The notes under the pieces were generated by a model. It saw only the letters and a program-made list of their open reading frames with translations, was not told the origin of the DNA and ran no database searches. Shown here one piece after another: positions 24,490 to 32,786 of a stretch of 64,000 bases of DNA. The stretch is from Actinomadura macra NBRC 14102. Its GTDB lineage: Bacteria; Actinomycetota; Actinomycetes; Streptosporangiales; Streptosporangiaceae. The translations under genes and the position numbers were made by a program. The number at the start of each line of letters is the position of its first letter. Position 1 is the stretch's first letter. The DNA lies in NCBI RefSeq assembly GCF_001552215.1, contig NZ_BCQT01000018.1, forward strand, positions 372,001 to 436,000. The letters run 5' to 3'.

Positions 24490-24811
24490 TCTGGGCCCCG
24501 TCGTCGCGCGCAGCGACCAGATCGCCGACGGCGAGATGCTCGACGTCCAGGTGGAGGGCCTCGACATAGCGATCTACCGCGTCGACGGCCGGCTCTACGC
24601 CACCACGAACGTCTGCACGCATGGCCGGGCGATGCTGACCGACGGCTGGCTTGAGGACGGCGTCATCGAGTGCCCCCTGCACGGCGGCCGGTTCGAGGTG
24701 CGTAGCGGATCCTGCCTCGGCCCGCCGGTCGACGAGCCGTTGACGACCTATCCGGTGACCGAGCACGACGGCGAGATCCGCGTGACGACGAGGACGGAGG
24801 CCCAACCATGA
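24473..24811 (+). CDS. Rieske ferredoxin
   Basis: A 112-residue [2Fe-2S] Rieske ferredoxin. Ligands are CTHGRAM and CPLHGGRF with the usual CxH...CxxH spacing. It shuttles electrons from the reductase at 23239 to the oxygenase at 25286. GTG 24473 is used; GTG 24479 is an alternative. It overlaps the reductase gene by 17 bp and the beta-subunit gene by 4 bp. Confidence 0.92.
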   Translation: MTVTDDLGPVVARSDQIADGEMLDVQVEGLDIAIYRVDGRLYATTNVCTHGRAMLTDGWLEDGVIECPLHGGRFEVRSGSCLGPPVDEPLTTYPVTEHDGEIRVTTRTEAQP

Positions 24812-25275
24812 TCGACACCCGGCATGAGGTGCAGGATCTCTACGCCCGCTACTGCGAGTGCATCTGCGACGACGCGCTGGAGGACTGGCCCGGGTTCTTC
24901 GTCGAGGAGTGCCTCTACCGCATCGTGCCCCGCATCAACAACGACCGTGGGCTCCCGGTGTCGCTGGTCCTGGCCGAGAGCAGGGGCGGCATCGTCGACC
25001 GGTTGACCGCGATCCGGAACACGATGGTGTTCGCCCCCCGGTACATCTCGCACACGGTGACCTCGGTCCGCGTCACCGGGCAGGAGGGCGACGATCTCAT
25101 CACCCGCAGCATGCTCACCGTGCACCAGACGATGAGCGACCAGCCCACCGAGCTCCTGCTGACCGCGCGCACCTTCGACCGGCTCAGACACGACGACGGG
25201 ACGCTGCGTTTCGCCGAGCGGGTCGTGGTCTGCGACACCGAGTCCCTGCCCAGCACGATCATCTACCCGCTCTAG
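24808..25275 (+). CDS. Ring-hydroxylating dioxygenase beta subunit
   Basis: A 155-residue NTF2-like small subunit (EVQDLYARYCECICDDAL, ending ERVVVCDTESLPSTIIYPL). It is structural in alpha3beta3 oxygenases and resembles the NagH/anthranilate-type group by pattern. It starts at ATG 24808 inside the ferredoxin stop and is 10 bp upstream of the alpha gene. Confidence 0.88.
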   Translation: MIDTRHEVQDLYARYCECICDDALEDWPGFFVEECLYRIVPRINNDRGLPVSLVLAESRGGIVDRLTAIRNTMVFAPRYISHTVTSVRVTGQEGDDLITRSMLTVHQTMSDQPTELLLTARTFDRLRHDDGTLRFAERVVVCDTESLPSTIIYPL

Positions 25276-25285
25276 GAGGCCCCCG

Positions 25286-26539
25286 ATGCGCACCGAGCTG
25301 GACGAGCGGCCCTGGCCATCCGAGGACAACAGTCGGATTCCGAACTGGGTCTACTCCGACCCCGAGAACTACCGCCGCGAACTCGACCGGATCTTCTACG
25401 GCCCGTTCTGGAGCTTCGTGGGTCTGGCCTGCGAGATCCCCAAGCCGGGCGACTACATGCGCTCGGTCGTCGGCGAGAAGTCGGTGCTGGTCACCCGCGC
25501 GGCCGACGGCGAGATCGGCGTGGTGCTCAACATCTGCTCCCACCGCGGGCTGGAGGTGTGCCGCGACAAGTTCGGCAACGGCAAGGAGCTCATGTGCCCC
25601 TACCACCAATGGACGTACGACCTGCGCGGGAACCTGATCGGCGTCCCGTTCCGGCGCGGCGTGAAGGGCAAGGGCGGCTACCCGCGTGACTTCGACCCCG
25701 CGGCCCATGGCCTGCGCCGGCTCCGGGTCGAGACCGTCAACGGTGCCGTCTTCGCCACGTTCGACGAGAACGCGCCGGCGATGCGCGACTACCTCGGCGA
25801 GCAGATCTGGGGCCGCCTCACCCGGGTCTTCGACGGCCGCGAGCTTGAGGTGCTCGGCTACCACCGGCAGCGGGTGCGGGCCAACTGGAAGCTCTACCCG
25901 GAGAACATGAAGGACTCCTACCACGCCAGCCTGCTGCACGTGTTCCTGATCAGCTTCGGGCTCTACCGCATCGACCAGAAGGGCGAGCTGTTGCAGGACC
26001 CGCGAACGCGGGCGCACAACGTGGTCTCCTCGATCCGCAACGACCTGGACGACGTCGTCGGTACGGAGGAGATGCGCTCGCTCAAGCGCGACTTCCAGCT
26101 CAACGACATGCGCCCGCTGGCCGCGGTCAAGGAGTACGACGACGACATCACCATCCAGATCGTGACGATGTTCCCCGGCTTCACCGTCCAGCAGCAGAAC
26201 AACCTGCTCCAGTGCCGCAACGTCATCGTCAAGGGGCCCGAGGAGTTCGAGCTGGTCTGGACCTTCTTCGGCTACGCCGACGACGACGCCGACCTCCGGC
26301 GGCGGCGGGTCCGGATGGCCAACCTCGTCGGCGCGGCCGGGCTCATCTCCATCGACGACACCGAAGTGTTCGAGTTCTCCCGCGCGGGAATGTCCGCCAA
26401 CCCCGACCGGACCTGCGTGGTCGAGCTGGGCGGGCGCGGGATCGAGCCGCCGGTGGCCGGGGACATGGTGTCGGAGGGGCCGATCCGCGGCTTCTACGAC
26501 CTCTACCGACGCATCATGTACGACACGCGGGAGTCATGA
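25286..26539 (+). CDS. Rieske ring-hydroxylating oxygenase alpha subunit (salicylate-5-hydroxylase-like)
   Basis: A 417-residue catalytic subunit. The Rieske site is CSHRGLEVC...CPYHQW and the mononuclear iron site is NMKDSYHASLLH (D-x2-H-x4-H). Stretches such as GLACEIPKPGDY, YHQWTYDLRGNLIGVPFRRG and KDSYHASLLHVF resemble NagG, the salicylate 5-hydroxylase large subunit; related enzymes act on other hydroxy- or carboxy-aromatics. AGGAGG stands before ATG 25286. The product could be gentisate for the bicupin encoded upstream. The last 6 bp overlap the convergent TetR gene. Confidence 0.88.
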   Translation: MRTELDERPWPSEDNSRIPNWVYSDPENYRRELDRIFYGPFWSFVGLACEIPKPGDYMRSVVGEKSVLVTRAADGEIGVVLNICSHRGLEVCRDKFGNGKELMCPYHQWTYDLRGNLIGVPFRRGVKGKGGYPRDFDPAAHGLRRLRVETVNGAVFATFDENAPAMRDYLGEQIWGRLTRVFDGRELEVLGYHRQRVRANWKLYPENMKDSYHASLLHVFLISFGLYRIDQKGELLQDPRTRAHNVVSSIRNDLDDVVGTEEMRSLKRDFQLNDMRPLAAVKEYDDDITIQIVTMFPGFTVQQQNNLLQCRNVIVKGPEEFELVWTFFGYADDDADLRRRRVRMANLVGAAGLISIDDTEVFEFSRAGMSANPDRTCVVELGGRGIEPPVAGDMVSEGPIRGFYDLYRRIMYDTRES

Positions 26540-27178
26540 CCGCCGGGCGCGGCTCCGGCCTGCCCGCGCCTTCCCCGGCGCTGGGGAGGCCGCGGGGTCG
26601 GCCTCGGCCAACCGCAGTGCCAGCTCGACGTACAGGTCGCCGACCTCGTCCGGGGTCATGCCGGCGCCCAGGTGGTACCAGGACGTGACCGACGAGCACA
26701 TGCCGTGCACGGCCCGCGCCGTCTCTCGCGGGTGCGCGCACCGGAACTGGCGCGCCTCCACCCCGGCGAGCAGCGTCGAGCTGAAGATCGCCTGAACGCG
26801 CTCCACCTTGACCTGGACCTCGGCGCGGGGCACCGGCTCAAGACTGCGCAGCTCGGTGTTCACGATCGAGCTCTCGGGCTTCTCACAGTGCAGCACCACG
26901 TGGACGCGCACCGCCGCCGCGAACCGCTCCAGCGGATCGTCAACTCCGGCGACGGCCGCCTCCATCTGCCCGAGCAGGTAGTCGAACTCCGTCTTGAGCG
27001 TTCGTTCGAGTAGTTCGGCCTTGCTGCCAAAGTGGTGGAAGAGGGTGGCGATCCCGATATCGGCCTCACGGGCGATGTCGCGGATCGAGGTTCCCTCGTA
27101 TCCCTTGCTATGGATCAGCTTGATGGCCGCCTGCTGGATGGTGTCCGCTGTGTCTCGACCCGTCCGGGTGGGCTCCAT
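26534..27178 (-). CDS. TetR-family regulator of the catabolic cluster
   Basis: A 214-residue TetR protein. The N-terminal helix-turn-helix is GTSIRDIAREADIGIATLFH (about 29-48), followed by a TetR_C-type ligand domain and a basic C-terminal tail. It is divergent from the amidohydrolase operon, with operator copy 5 (27227-27238) 49 bp upstream of its start. The same 12-mer is found at four other promoters in this cluster. It is the only TetR gene inside the block, so it is the prime candidate for binding all five sites (inference). Confidence 0.85.
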   Translation of the reverse strand: MEPTRTGRDTADTIQQAAIKLIHSKGYEGTSIRDIAREADIGIATLFHHFGSKAELLERTLKTEFDYLLGQMEAAVAGVDDPLERFAAAVRVHVVLHCEKPESSIVNTELRSLEPVPRAEVQVKVERVQAIFSSTLLAGVEARQFRCAHPRETARAVHGMCSSVTSWYHLGAGMTPDEVGDLYVELALRLAEADPAASPAPGKARAGRSRARRS

Positions 27179-27226
27179 GTCTCATGTATACCAGCCGATC
27201 CGCGCGCTCTGACAATCTCTTGTGAT

Positions 27227-27238
27227 CGAACGATCGAT
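27227..27238 (+). promoter_or_regulatory. CGAACGATCGAT operator, copy 5 (between TetR and amidohydrolase genes)
   Basis: CGAACGATCGAT in the divergent gap between the TetR gene and the amidohydrolase operon, 18 bp before the ATG at 27256. The context CTCTTGTGATCGA matches copy 1 at 11074. Position allows autoregulation of the TetR gene. Confidence 0.78.
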
Positions 27239-27255
27239 CGACTACGGTGAGTCCC

Positions 27256-28137
27256 ATGCCCGTTGATCCGGAAGTCGTCGTCGCCATCGACATGCACACC
27301 CACGTACAGCGCCGGGCCGACGGCGCTCCTCTCGACGAGACCTCCCGGGCCTTCGCCGACGCCGCCGCGCGCTACTTCGGCGGACAGGTCGACGAGCCGA
27401 CCGTGGCCGACCTCGCCGAGCACTACCGGGCCCGCGACATGGCGGCGGTCCTGTTCACCGTCGACTCGGGCGCGGGCAGCGGGCAGTCCGGCATCCCCAA
27501 CGACGAGGTCATCGACGCGGCCGCCGAGCACCCTGATGTCCTGATCCCCTTCGCCTCGGTGGATCCCCACAAAGGCGTGCTGGGCGTACGCGAGGTGCGG
27601 TCGTGCATCGAGCGCGGCGTCCGCGGTTTCAAGTTCCACCCGAACACCCAGGCGTTCTGGCCCAACGATCACGTTCACTATCCGATGTACGAGGAGATCG
27701 CCGCCGCCGGACTGGTCGCCCTCTTCCATTCCGGGCAGACGGGGATCGGCGCCGGCATGCCGGGAGGCGGCGGCATCCGGCTGAAGTACTCCAACCCGAT
27801 GCTCCTCGACGACGTCGCGGCCGACTTCCCGGACATGGACCTCGTCATCGCCCACCCGTCCTTCCCTTGGCAGGAGGAGGCGCTGGCGGTGGCGACCCAC
27901 AAGCCGAACGTGTACATCGACCTGTCCGGCTGGTCACCGAAGTACTTCCCGGAGATCCTCGTCCGGTACGTCAACGGCCCGCTGAAGCACAAGGTGCTCT
28001 TCGGTTCCGACTACCCGATGATCACGCCGGATCGCTGGCTCGCAGACTTCGCCGCACTCGCGATCCGCGACGAGGTCCGGCCGCTGGTCCTCAAGGACAA
28101 CGCGGCCCGGCTGCTGAAGCTCGGGAGGACCGCGTGA
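27256..28137 (+). CDS. Amidohydrolase (ACMSD/resorcylate-decarboxylase-like)
   Basis: A metal-dependent TIM-barrel of about 293 residues. Visible ligands are the HxH of IDMHTHVQ near the N-terminus, His in FKFHPNTQ and HPSFPWQ, and Asp in FGSDYPM near 255. This is the amidohydrolase_2 family, which includes non-oxidative aromatic decarboxylases and lactone or amide hydrolases. ATG 27256 follows GGTGAG at 27246-27251; GTG 27247 would add three residues. First gene of the operon running to 31940. The stop overlaps the next start (GTGA). Confidence 0.82.
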   Translation: MPVDPEVVVAIDMHTHVQRRADGAPLDETSRAFADAAARYFGGQVDEPTVADLAEHYRARDMAAVLFTVDSGAGSGQSGIPNDEVIDAAAEHPDVLIPFASVDPHKGVLGVREVRSCIERGVRGFKFHPNTQAFWPNDHVHYPMYEEIAAAGLVALFHSGQTGIGAGMPGGGGIRLKYSNPMLLDDVAADFPDMDLVIAHPSFPWQEEALAVATHKPNVYIDLSGWSPKYFPEILVRYVNGPLKHKVLFGSDYPMITPDRWLADFAALAIRDEVRPLVLKDNAARLLKLGRTA

Positions 28138-28700
28138 AGGGCTGGCCCCGGCTGCCGCTGCCGGAACGGATGTCGCCACCACAGGCCGCGATCCACGACT
28201 CGTCCATCGCCCGGTTCGGCGGTCCGTACGGGCCCCGGCTGCCGCTGGTCCTCGCACCCGAACTGCACGGGCCGTGGGTGGACATGGCCGGACGGCTGAC
28301 CGCGGGCGAGCTGCCCGTACGGCTGCGCGAGCTCGCGATCCTCGTGACCGCCCGCTTCTGGGGCGCGGACTTCATCTGGTACGCCCACGAGGACCCGGCG
28401 CTCGCCGCGGGCCTGACAACCCGAACGCTCGATCTGATCCGGGAGGGGGCACCGGTCGACGGCACCGACGCCGAGCGCGCCGTCGCCGCGGTCGTCACGG
28501 AGTTGCTCAGCCGGCACCGGGTCGAGGATCACACCCACGCGCGGATCGTCGAGTTGATCGGCGCCCGATGCCTGGTGGAGCTGACGGTGCTGGTGAGCCA
28601 CTACACCGGCGTCGCCTTTCTCCTGGCTGTGCACGCCGCGCCGCTGCCCGGCGACGCGGGCCGGCCGCTGTCCACACCGACCGAACAGGAGGGGCCATGA
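28134..28700 (+). CDS. Carboxymuconolactone-decarboxylase-like protein
   Basis: A 188-residue helical protein of the CMD/AhpD-like superfamily. The core RLRELAILVTARFWGADFIW YAHEDPALAAGL (about 63-94) corresponds to the CMD signature helix. The CxxC of peroxidase-type members is absent, as expected for CMD-like proteins. GTG 28134 overlaps the amidohydrolase stop and follows GGGAGG. With the enol-lactonase-type hydrolase directly downstream it recalls the protocatechuate branch pair (CMD plus PcaD), though the substrate is not proven. Confidence 0.8.
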   Translation: MKGWPRLPLPERMSPPQAAIHDSSIARFGGPYGPRLPLVLAPELHGPWVDMAGRLTAGELPVRLRELAILVTARFWGADFIWYAHEDPALAAGLTTRTLDLIREGAPVDGTDAERAVAAVVTELLSRHRVEDHTHARIVELIGARCLVELTVLVSHYTGVAFLLAVHAAPLPGDAGRPLSTPTEQEGP

Positions 28701-29485
28701 GGGAGTACTTCGCCCAGGCCAAGGACGTCCGGCTGTACGTACGGGAGGACGGCGAGCCCGGCGCTCCGCCGCTGGTCCTGTCCAACTCCCTGGGCACCGA
28801 CATCTCCATGTGGGAGCCGCAGCTCCAGGCGTTCACCGAGACGCACCGGGTGATCCGCTACGACATGCGCGGGCACGGCCGCTCCGAGGCGTCGACCGGC
28901 GCCTACGACATCGAACTGCTGGCCCGCGACGCGCTCGCGGTCTTCGACGCGGCCGGCCTCACCGCCACCGACTACTGCGGGCTGTCGCTCGGCGGCATGG
29001 TCGGCCAGTGGCTCGCGATCAACGAACCCGGGCGGCTCGGCCGCGCCGTCCTCGCCAACGCGGGCATCTTCATCCCGCCGCAGGCGATCGCGCCGCGCCT
29101 TGAGGCGATCCGCGACGTCGGGCTGGCCGGCCTGGTCGAGCAGATCGTCCCGCGCTGGTTCACCCCCGCCTTCATCACAAGCCACCCCGGCGTGGTCGAG
29201 GACCTCAAGCGGGTCTTCCTCGCGAACTCCGAGGACGGCTACTACGGCTGCAGCGCGGCGCTCGGCACCCTCGACCACCGGCGGCTGATCGGCACGGTCA
29301 CCGTGCCCGTCCTGGTCATCGGCGGCGACCACGATCCGGCCACGAAGCCCGAGCACAGCCGGGAGCTCGCCGAGAAGGTGCTCGGCGCGAAGCTGCTCAT
29401 GCTGGACGCCGCGCACCTGTCCAACATCGAACAGCCCGAACTGTTCACCGCGGCCGTGCTCGACTTCCTGGGCCGCGAGGAGTAG
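28697..29485 (+). CDS. Alpha/beta hydrolase, 3-oxoadipate enol-lactonase (PcaD)-like
   Basis: A 262-residue alpha/beta hydrolase. Landmarks are LVLSNSLGTDISMW (about 25-38), IRYDMRGHGRS, the nucleophile CGLSLGGMVGQW and the acid/His regions GGDHDPAT and DAAHLSNIEQP. The strings SNSLGT and YDMRGHG are typical of PcaD. It would hydrolyse the enol-lactone formed after intradiol cleavage. AGGAGG lies just before ATG 28697, which overlaps the CMD gene by 4 bp. Length fits PcaD. Confidence 0.83.
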   Translation: MREYFAQAKDVRLYVREDGEPGAPPLVLSNSLGTDISMWEPQLQAFTETHRVIRYDMRGHGRSEASTGAYDIELLARDALAVFDAAGLTATDYCGLSLGGMVGQWLAINEPGRLGRAVLANAGIFIPPQAIAPRLEAIRDVGLAGLVEQIVPRWFTPAFITSHPGVVEDLKRVFLANSEDGYYGCSAALGTLDHRRLIGTVTVPVLVIGGDHDPATKPEHSRELAEKVLGAKLLMLDAAHLSNIEQPELFTAAVLDFLGREE

Positions 29486-29491
29486 CCCCCG

Positions 29492-30481
29492 GTGGACGCA
29501 CGGACCTCGCGAGTGCATGTCAGCCTCGCCGTCAACGACTACGACCATGTCAGGGACCTGTGCACGGGCGCCGTCCCCGTCACCGGGGTGACGCTCACCG
29601 CGCTGAACCATCCGGTCGAGGAGATCTTCTTCCGTTTCGCCCGGCATCGGGAGTGGGAGGTCTCGGAGCTGTCGATGGCGAAGTACTGCGCCCTGCGCGG
29701 GTCCGGCGACGACTCGCTGACCGCCATCCCGATCTTCCCGTCGCGCCTGTTCCGCCACTCGGCGATCTTCATCCGTGCGGACGGGCCGGTGGACGACCCC
29801 GCCGCGCTGCGCGGCGGCCGCATCGGCATCCCCGAGTGGTCGCAGACCGCCACCGTCTACGCCAGGGAACTGCTGGAGTCCGACTACGGCGTACGCCCAG
29901 AGGACGTCACCTGGGTGCAGGCCGGCACCAACGAGCCCGGACGGGTCGAGGGCATCCCCCTCAAGCCGCCCGCGGGGATCCGGATCGAACCGAGACCCGA
30001 CACGACCCTCAACGACCTGCTGGTCGCCGGTGACCTGGACGCCGTGATCGCCGCCCACCCGCCCCGGGACGGCACGCGGCTGCGCCGTCTGTTCGACGAC
30101 CCCGAGGCGGTCGAGCGGGCCTACTTCGCGCGCACCGGCATCTTCCCGATCATGCATGTGATCGTGCTGCGCTCCGACCTGCACTCCCGGCACCCCTGGG
30201 TCGCGATGAACCTCATGACCGCCTTCGAGGAGGCCAAGCGGCGCAGCCTGGACAGGGCCTTGGAGATGAACGCCTCCCGCATTCCCGTGCCGTGGCAGGC
30301 GGCGCACACAGAAAGGGCGCGGCATCTGTTCGGCGACGACTTCTGGCCCTATGGCATCGACGCCAACCGGACCACCCTGGAGGCGTTCCTGGGCATGTGC
30401 CGGCGGCAGGGCATCACCCCGAACCCGCTGACGGCCGAGGACCTGTTCGCCCCCGAGGTCCACGATCACTACCGCATCTGA
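29492..30481 (+). CDS. 4,5-dihydroxyphthalate decarboxylase-like protein
   Basis: A 329-residue protein with the periplasmic-binding-like fold of Pht5-type decarboxylases and no signal peptide. Recognisable segments are LAVNDYDHVRDL, FFRFARHREWEVSELSMAKYC, IPIFPSRLFRHSAIFI and GIPEWSQTATVYARELL. Pht5 removes a carboxylate from 4,5-dihydroxyphthalate to give protocatechuate, a substrate for intradiol cleavage. That would link a phthalate-like intermediate to the dioxygenase at 17728. GTG 29492 starts 6 bp after the hydrolase stop. Confidence 0.8.
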   Translation: MDARTSRVHVSLAVNDYDHVRDLCTGAVPVTGVTLTALNHPVEEIFFRFARHREWEVSELSMAKYCALRGSGDDSLTAIPIFPSRLFRHSAIFIRADGPVDDPAALRGGRIGIPEWSQTATVYARELLESDYGVRPEDVTWVQAGTNEPGRVEGIPLKPPAGIRIEPRPDTTLNDLLVAGDLDAVIAAHPPRDGTRLRRLFDDPEAVERAYFARTGIFPIMHVIVLRSDLHSRHPWVAMNLMTAFEEAKRRSLDRALEMNASRIPVPWQAAHTERARHLFGDDFWPYGIDANRTTLEAFLGMCRRQGITPNPLTAEDLFAPEVHDHYRI

Positions 30482-30491
30482 GGACGGCACG

Positions 30492-31940
30492 ATGCCCCGC
30501 GACTGGAAGCTCCTCATCGGCGGCCGGCTGGTCGACGCCCTCTCCGGCGCCTGCTACGAGACCGAGAACCCCGCCACCGCCACCCCGCTGGCGGAGGTCC
30601 CCGACGCGGGCGCGCTGGATGTCCAGGCCGCCGTCGCCGCTGGCCACCGGGCGTACCCGGGCTGGGCGCGGGTGGCGCCGCGCGAACGCGCCCGGGCGCT
30701 GCGCCGGCTCGCGGCCATCGTGGCCGAGCACGGTGAGGACCTCGCCACCCTCGACGCGCTCGACTGCGGCCACCCGCGCACGGCGATGCTGGGCGACGTC
30801 GCCCTCGCCGTCGACGCCCTGGAGATGTACGCCGACTGGGCCCTGGGCCTGGGCGGGGACACCATCCCCTCGACCACCGAACGGCTGCATTTCACAGTCC
30901 GGCAGCCGTACGGAGTGGTCGCGCGCATCGTCCCCTACAACCATCCCGTGATGTTCGCCGCATCGAAGATCGCAGCACCGCTCCTCGCGGGCAACGCGGT
31001 CGTCCTCAAAGCCCCGCCGCAGGCTCCGCTGTCCGCTCTGCGCCTCGGCGAGCTGTTCGCGGGGGAGCTCCCTCCCGGCGTGCTGTCCACCCTCGCCGGG
31101 AGGGGCCCCGCGACAGGCGAGGCGCTCGTCCGCCATCCGGACGTCCACCGCATCGGGCTCATCGGCAGCGTGCGCACCGGCCAGGCCGTCCTCCGTGCGG
31201 CGGCCGAAACCGGGATCAAACACATCACCCTCGAACTCGGCGGCAAGAACGCCATGATCGTGTTCCCGGACGCCGACCTGGACGCGGCGGCCGAGGCCGC
31301 CGTCCGCGGCATGAACTTCCACTGGAGCGCCGGGCAGTCGTGCGGCTCCACCAGCCGGCTGCTCCTGCACGAGTCCATCGGCGCGGACTTCCTCGACCGC
31401 GTCCGCCGCCTGACCGAGGACATCCGCGTCGGTGACCCCCAGTCCGAGGACACCCAGATGGGCGCTCTGGTCTCCGCCGCCCACCTTGAGAGCGTCAACC
31501 GTCACATCCAGGCCGGCGTCGAGGCGGGAGCGGAGGTGCTCACCGGCGCGACCCGCCCGTCCGGCGAGTCGTTCGTCCGCGGGCACTGGCTGAGCCCCAC
31601 CGTGCTGACCGGCGTACGCCCGGAACACGGCGTCGCGCGGGAAGAGATCTTCGGCCCGGTCCTGTCGGTCCTGCGCTACCGGGACGAGGACGAGGCGGTG
31701 CGGATCGCCAACGCGCTGCCCTACGGCCTCACCGGCAGCGTCTGGACCCGCGACGTCGGGCGCGCCCTGCGCGTCGCCCACCTTCTGGAGACCGGCTACG
31801 TCTGGATCAACGAGGTGTCCCGGCACTTCGCCGGAACGCCCTTCGGCGGCTGGAAGCACTCCGGCCTGGGCCGCGAGGAATCCATCGAAGACCTGCACTC
31901 CTACACACAGCTGAAGAGCATCCACGCACCCCTGCGATGA
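30492..31940 (+). CDS. Aldehyde dehydrogenase
   Basis: A 482-residue NAD(P)-dependent aldehyde dehydrogenase. Landmarks are VVARIVPYNHPVMF (about 140), GLIGSVRTGQAVL, the catalytic Glu in TLELGGKNAMIVF and the catalytic Cys in SAGQSCGSTSRL, then EEIFGPVLSVLRY. Last gene of the operon. In a PhdJ/NahE-type route it would oxidise the aromatic aldehyde released by the hydratase-aldolase. Substrate specificity is inference from context. Confidence 0.92.
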   Translation: MPRDWKLLIGGRLVDALSGACYETENPATATPLAEVPDAGALDVQAAVAAGHRAYPGWARVAPRERARALRRLAAIVAEHGEDLATLDALDCGHPRTAMLGDVALAVDALEMYADWALGLGGDTIPSTTERLHFTVRQPYGVVARIVPYNHPVMFAASKIAAPLLAGNAVVLKAPPQAPLSALRLGELFAGELPPGVLSTLAGRGPATGEALVRHPDVHRIGLIGSVRTGQAVLRAAAETGIKHITLELGGKNAMIVFPDADLDAAAEAAVRGMNFHWSAGQSCGSTSRLLLHESIGADFLDRVRRLTEDIRVGDPQSEDTQMGALVSAAHLESVNRHIQAGVEAGAEVLTGATRPSGESFVRGHWLSPTVLTGVRPEHGVAREEIFGPVLSVLRYRDEDEAVRIANALPYGLTGSVWTRDVGRALRVAHLLETGYVWINEVSRHFAGTPFGGWKHSGLGREESIEDLHSYTQLKSIHAPLR

Positions 31941-31967
31941 ACCCCGTACCGACCCTTCGTCCAGCTG

Positions 31968-32111
31968 TTACGCCTTCTCCTCAACGAGCCGGCCACCGTT
32001 GTACGAGATACCGGGCTTGCGGCCCGGGATCTGTTGGTCCGAGAACGGCGGCATCGTCGAACCCGGCCGCCGGGAGTGCGTGCCGCTGTTGATGATGACC
32101 GGCCGGGTGAG
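31968..32111 (-). pseudogene. Possible C-terminal remnant of an unrecognised gene
   Basis: On the reverse strand, ending at TAA 31970-31968, a frame reads VIINSGTHSRRPGSTMPPF and then IPGRKPGISYNGGRLVEEKA. This is non-Arg-rich, protein-like text, unlike shadow frames. No plausible start is found, and upstream it becomes low complexity. It may be the tail of a deleted gene at the border of the catabolic cluster. I do not recognise the family. Confidence 0.3.
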
Positions 32112-32207
32112 CGGTCCCGTCCGGGGGCGACCGTGTCGCCGTCCGACCGTCAGGGCCACGCCACCGAGCCTGGCCTGGCCGACGCCCGACGGCCGTCGCC
32201 GACCGTC

Positions 32208-32786
32208 CTAGCGCCAGCGCTGGTTGGCGGCGCCGGGCAGGCAATTCCACAGCTGGATCGGGGTGCCGTTGCCGCCGATGTGGTTGAGGTCGGCGTCCAG
32301 GCAGCGGCGGCTTCTGACGTTGATGATCCGGAAGGTCCCGTCGGGGTTGTAATCGCGCAGGATCCACCGCTGGTGGCTGTAGGTGCTGTAGCAGTCCCAG
32401 AGCTGCACCCTGGTGCCGTTGTGGCCGATGTGGTTGAGGTCGGCGTCCAGGCAGCGTCCGCTCCTGACGCTCTTGATCGTGGATGTGCCATCACCGAAGG
32501 TGGTGAGAATCCACCGCTGGTTGGCGGCGCCAGGGATGCAGTCCCAGAGCTGGACCTTGGTGCCGTTGTGGCCGATCTGATTGAGGTCGGCGTCCAGGCA
32601 GCGGCCGTTGTAGGCCGACCTGGGGCCGACATCTCCGTCAAGTTGGCGGGTCGGGGCGACGTCATGGGCCGGCCGACTCGTCGTGCTCGGCCATGCCTCG
32701 GACGGCGTTGCGCCGACCAGGGCCGTCGTGAGAAGGGCGGCCGATCCGGCCAGGAGACATCGGTTGCCCCGCGAGTTTCCCGTCAT
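32208..32786 (-). CDS. Secreted ricin-type beta-trefoil lectin
   Basis: A 192-residue exported protein. Residues 1 to about 31 are a signal peptide (basic start, hydrophobic CLLAGSAALLTTALVGA). Residues about 58-192 form three beta-trefoil repeats, each with CLDADLN, VQLWDC (or IQLWNC) and a QRW motif, the QxW signature of ricin B-type carbohydrate binding domains. There is no catalytic domain, so it is a free-standing lectin. The three repeats are also nearly identical in DNA (32283, 32433, 32581). Possible role: surface or exopolysaccharide binding. Confidence 0.9.
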   Translation of the reverse strand: MTGNSRGNRCLLAGSAALLTTALVGATPSEAWPSTTSRPAHDVAPTRQLDGDVGPRSAYNGRCLDADLNQIGHNGTKVQLWDCIPGAANQRWILTTFGDGTSTIKSVRSGRCLDADLNHIGHNGTRVQLWDCYSTYSHQRWILRDYNPDGTFRIINVRSRRCLDADLNHIGGNGTPIQLWNCLPGAANQRWR

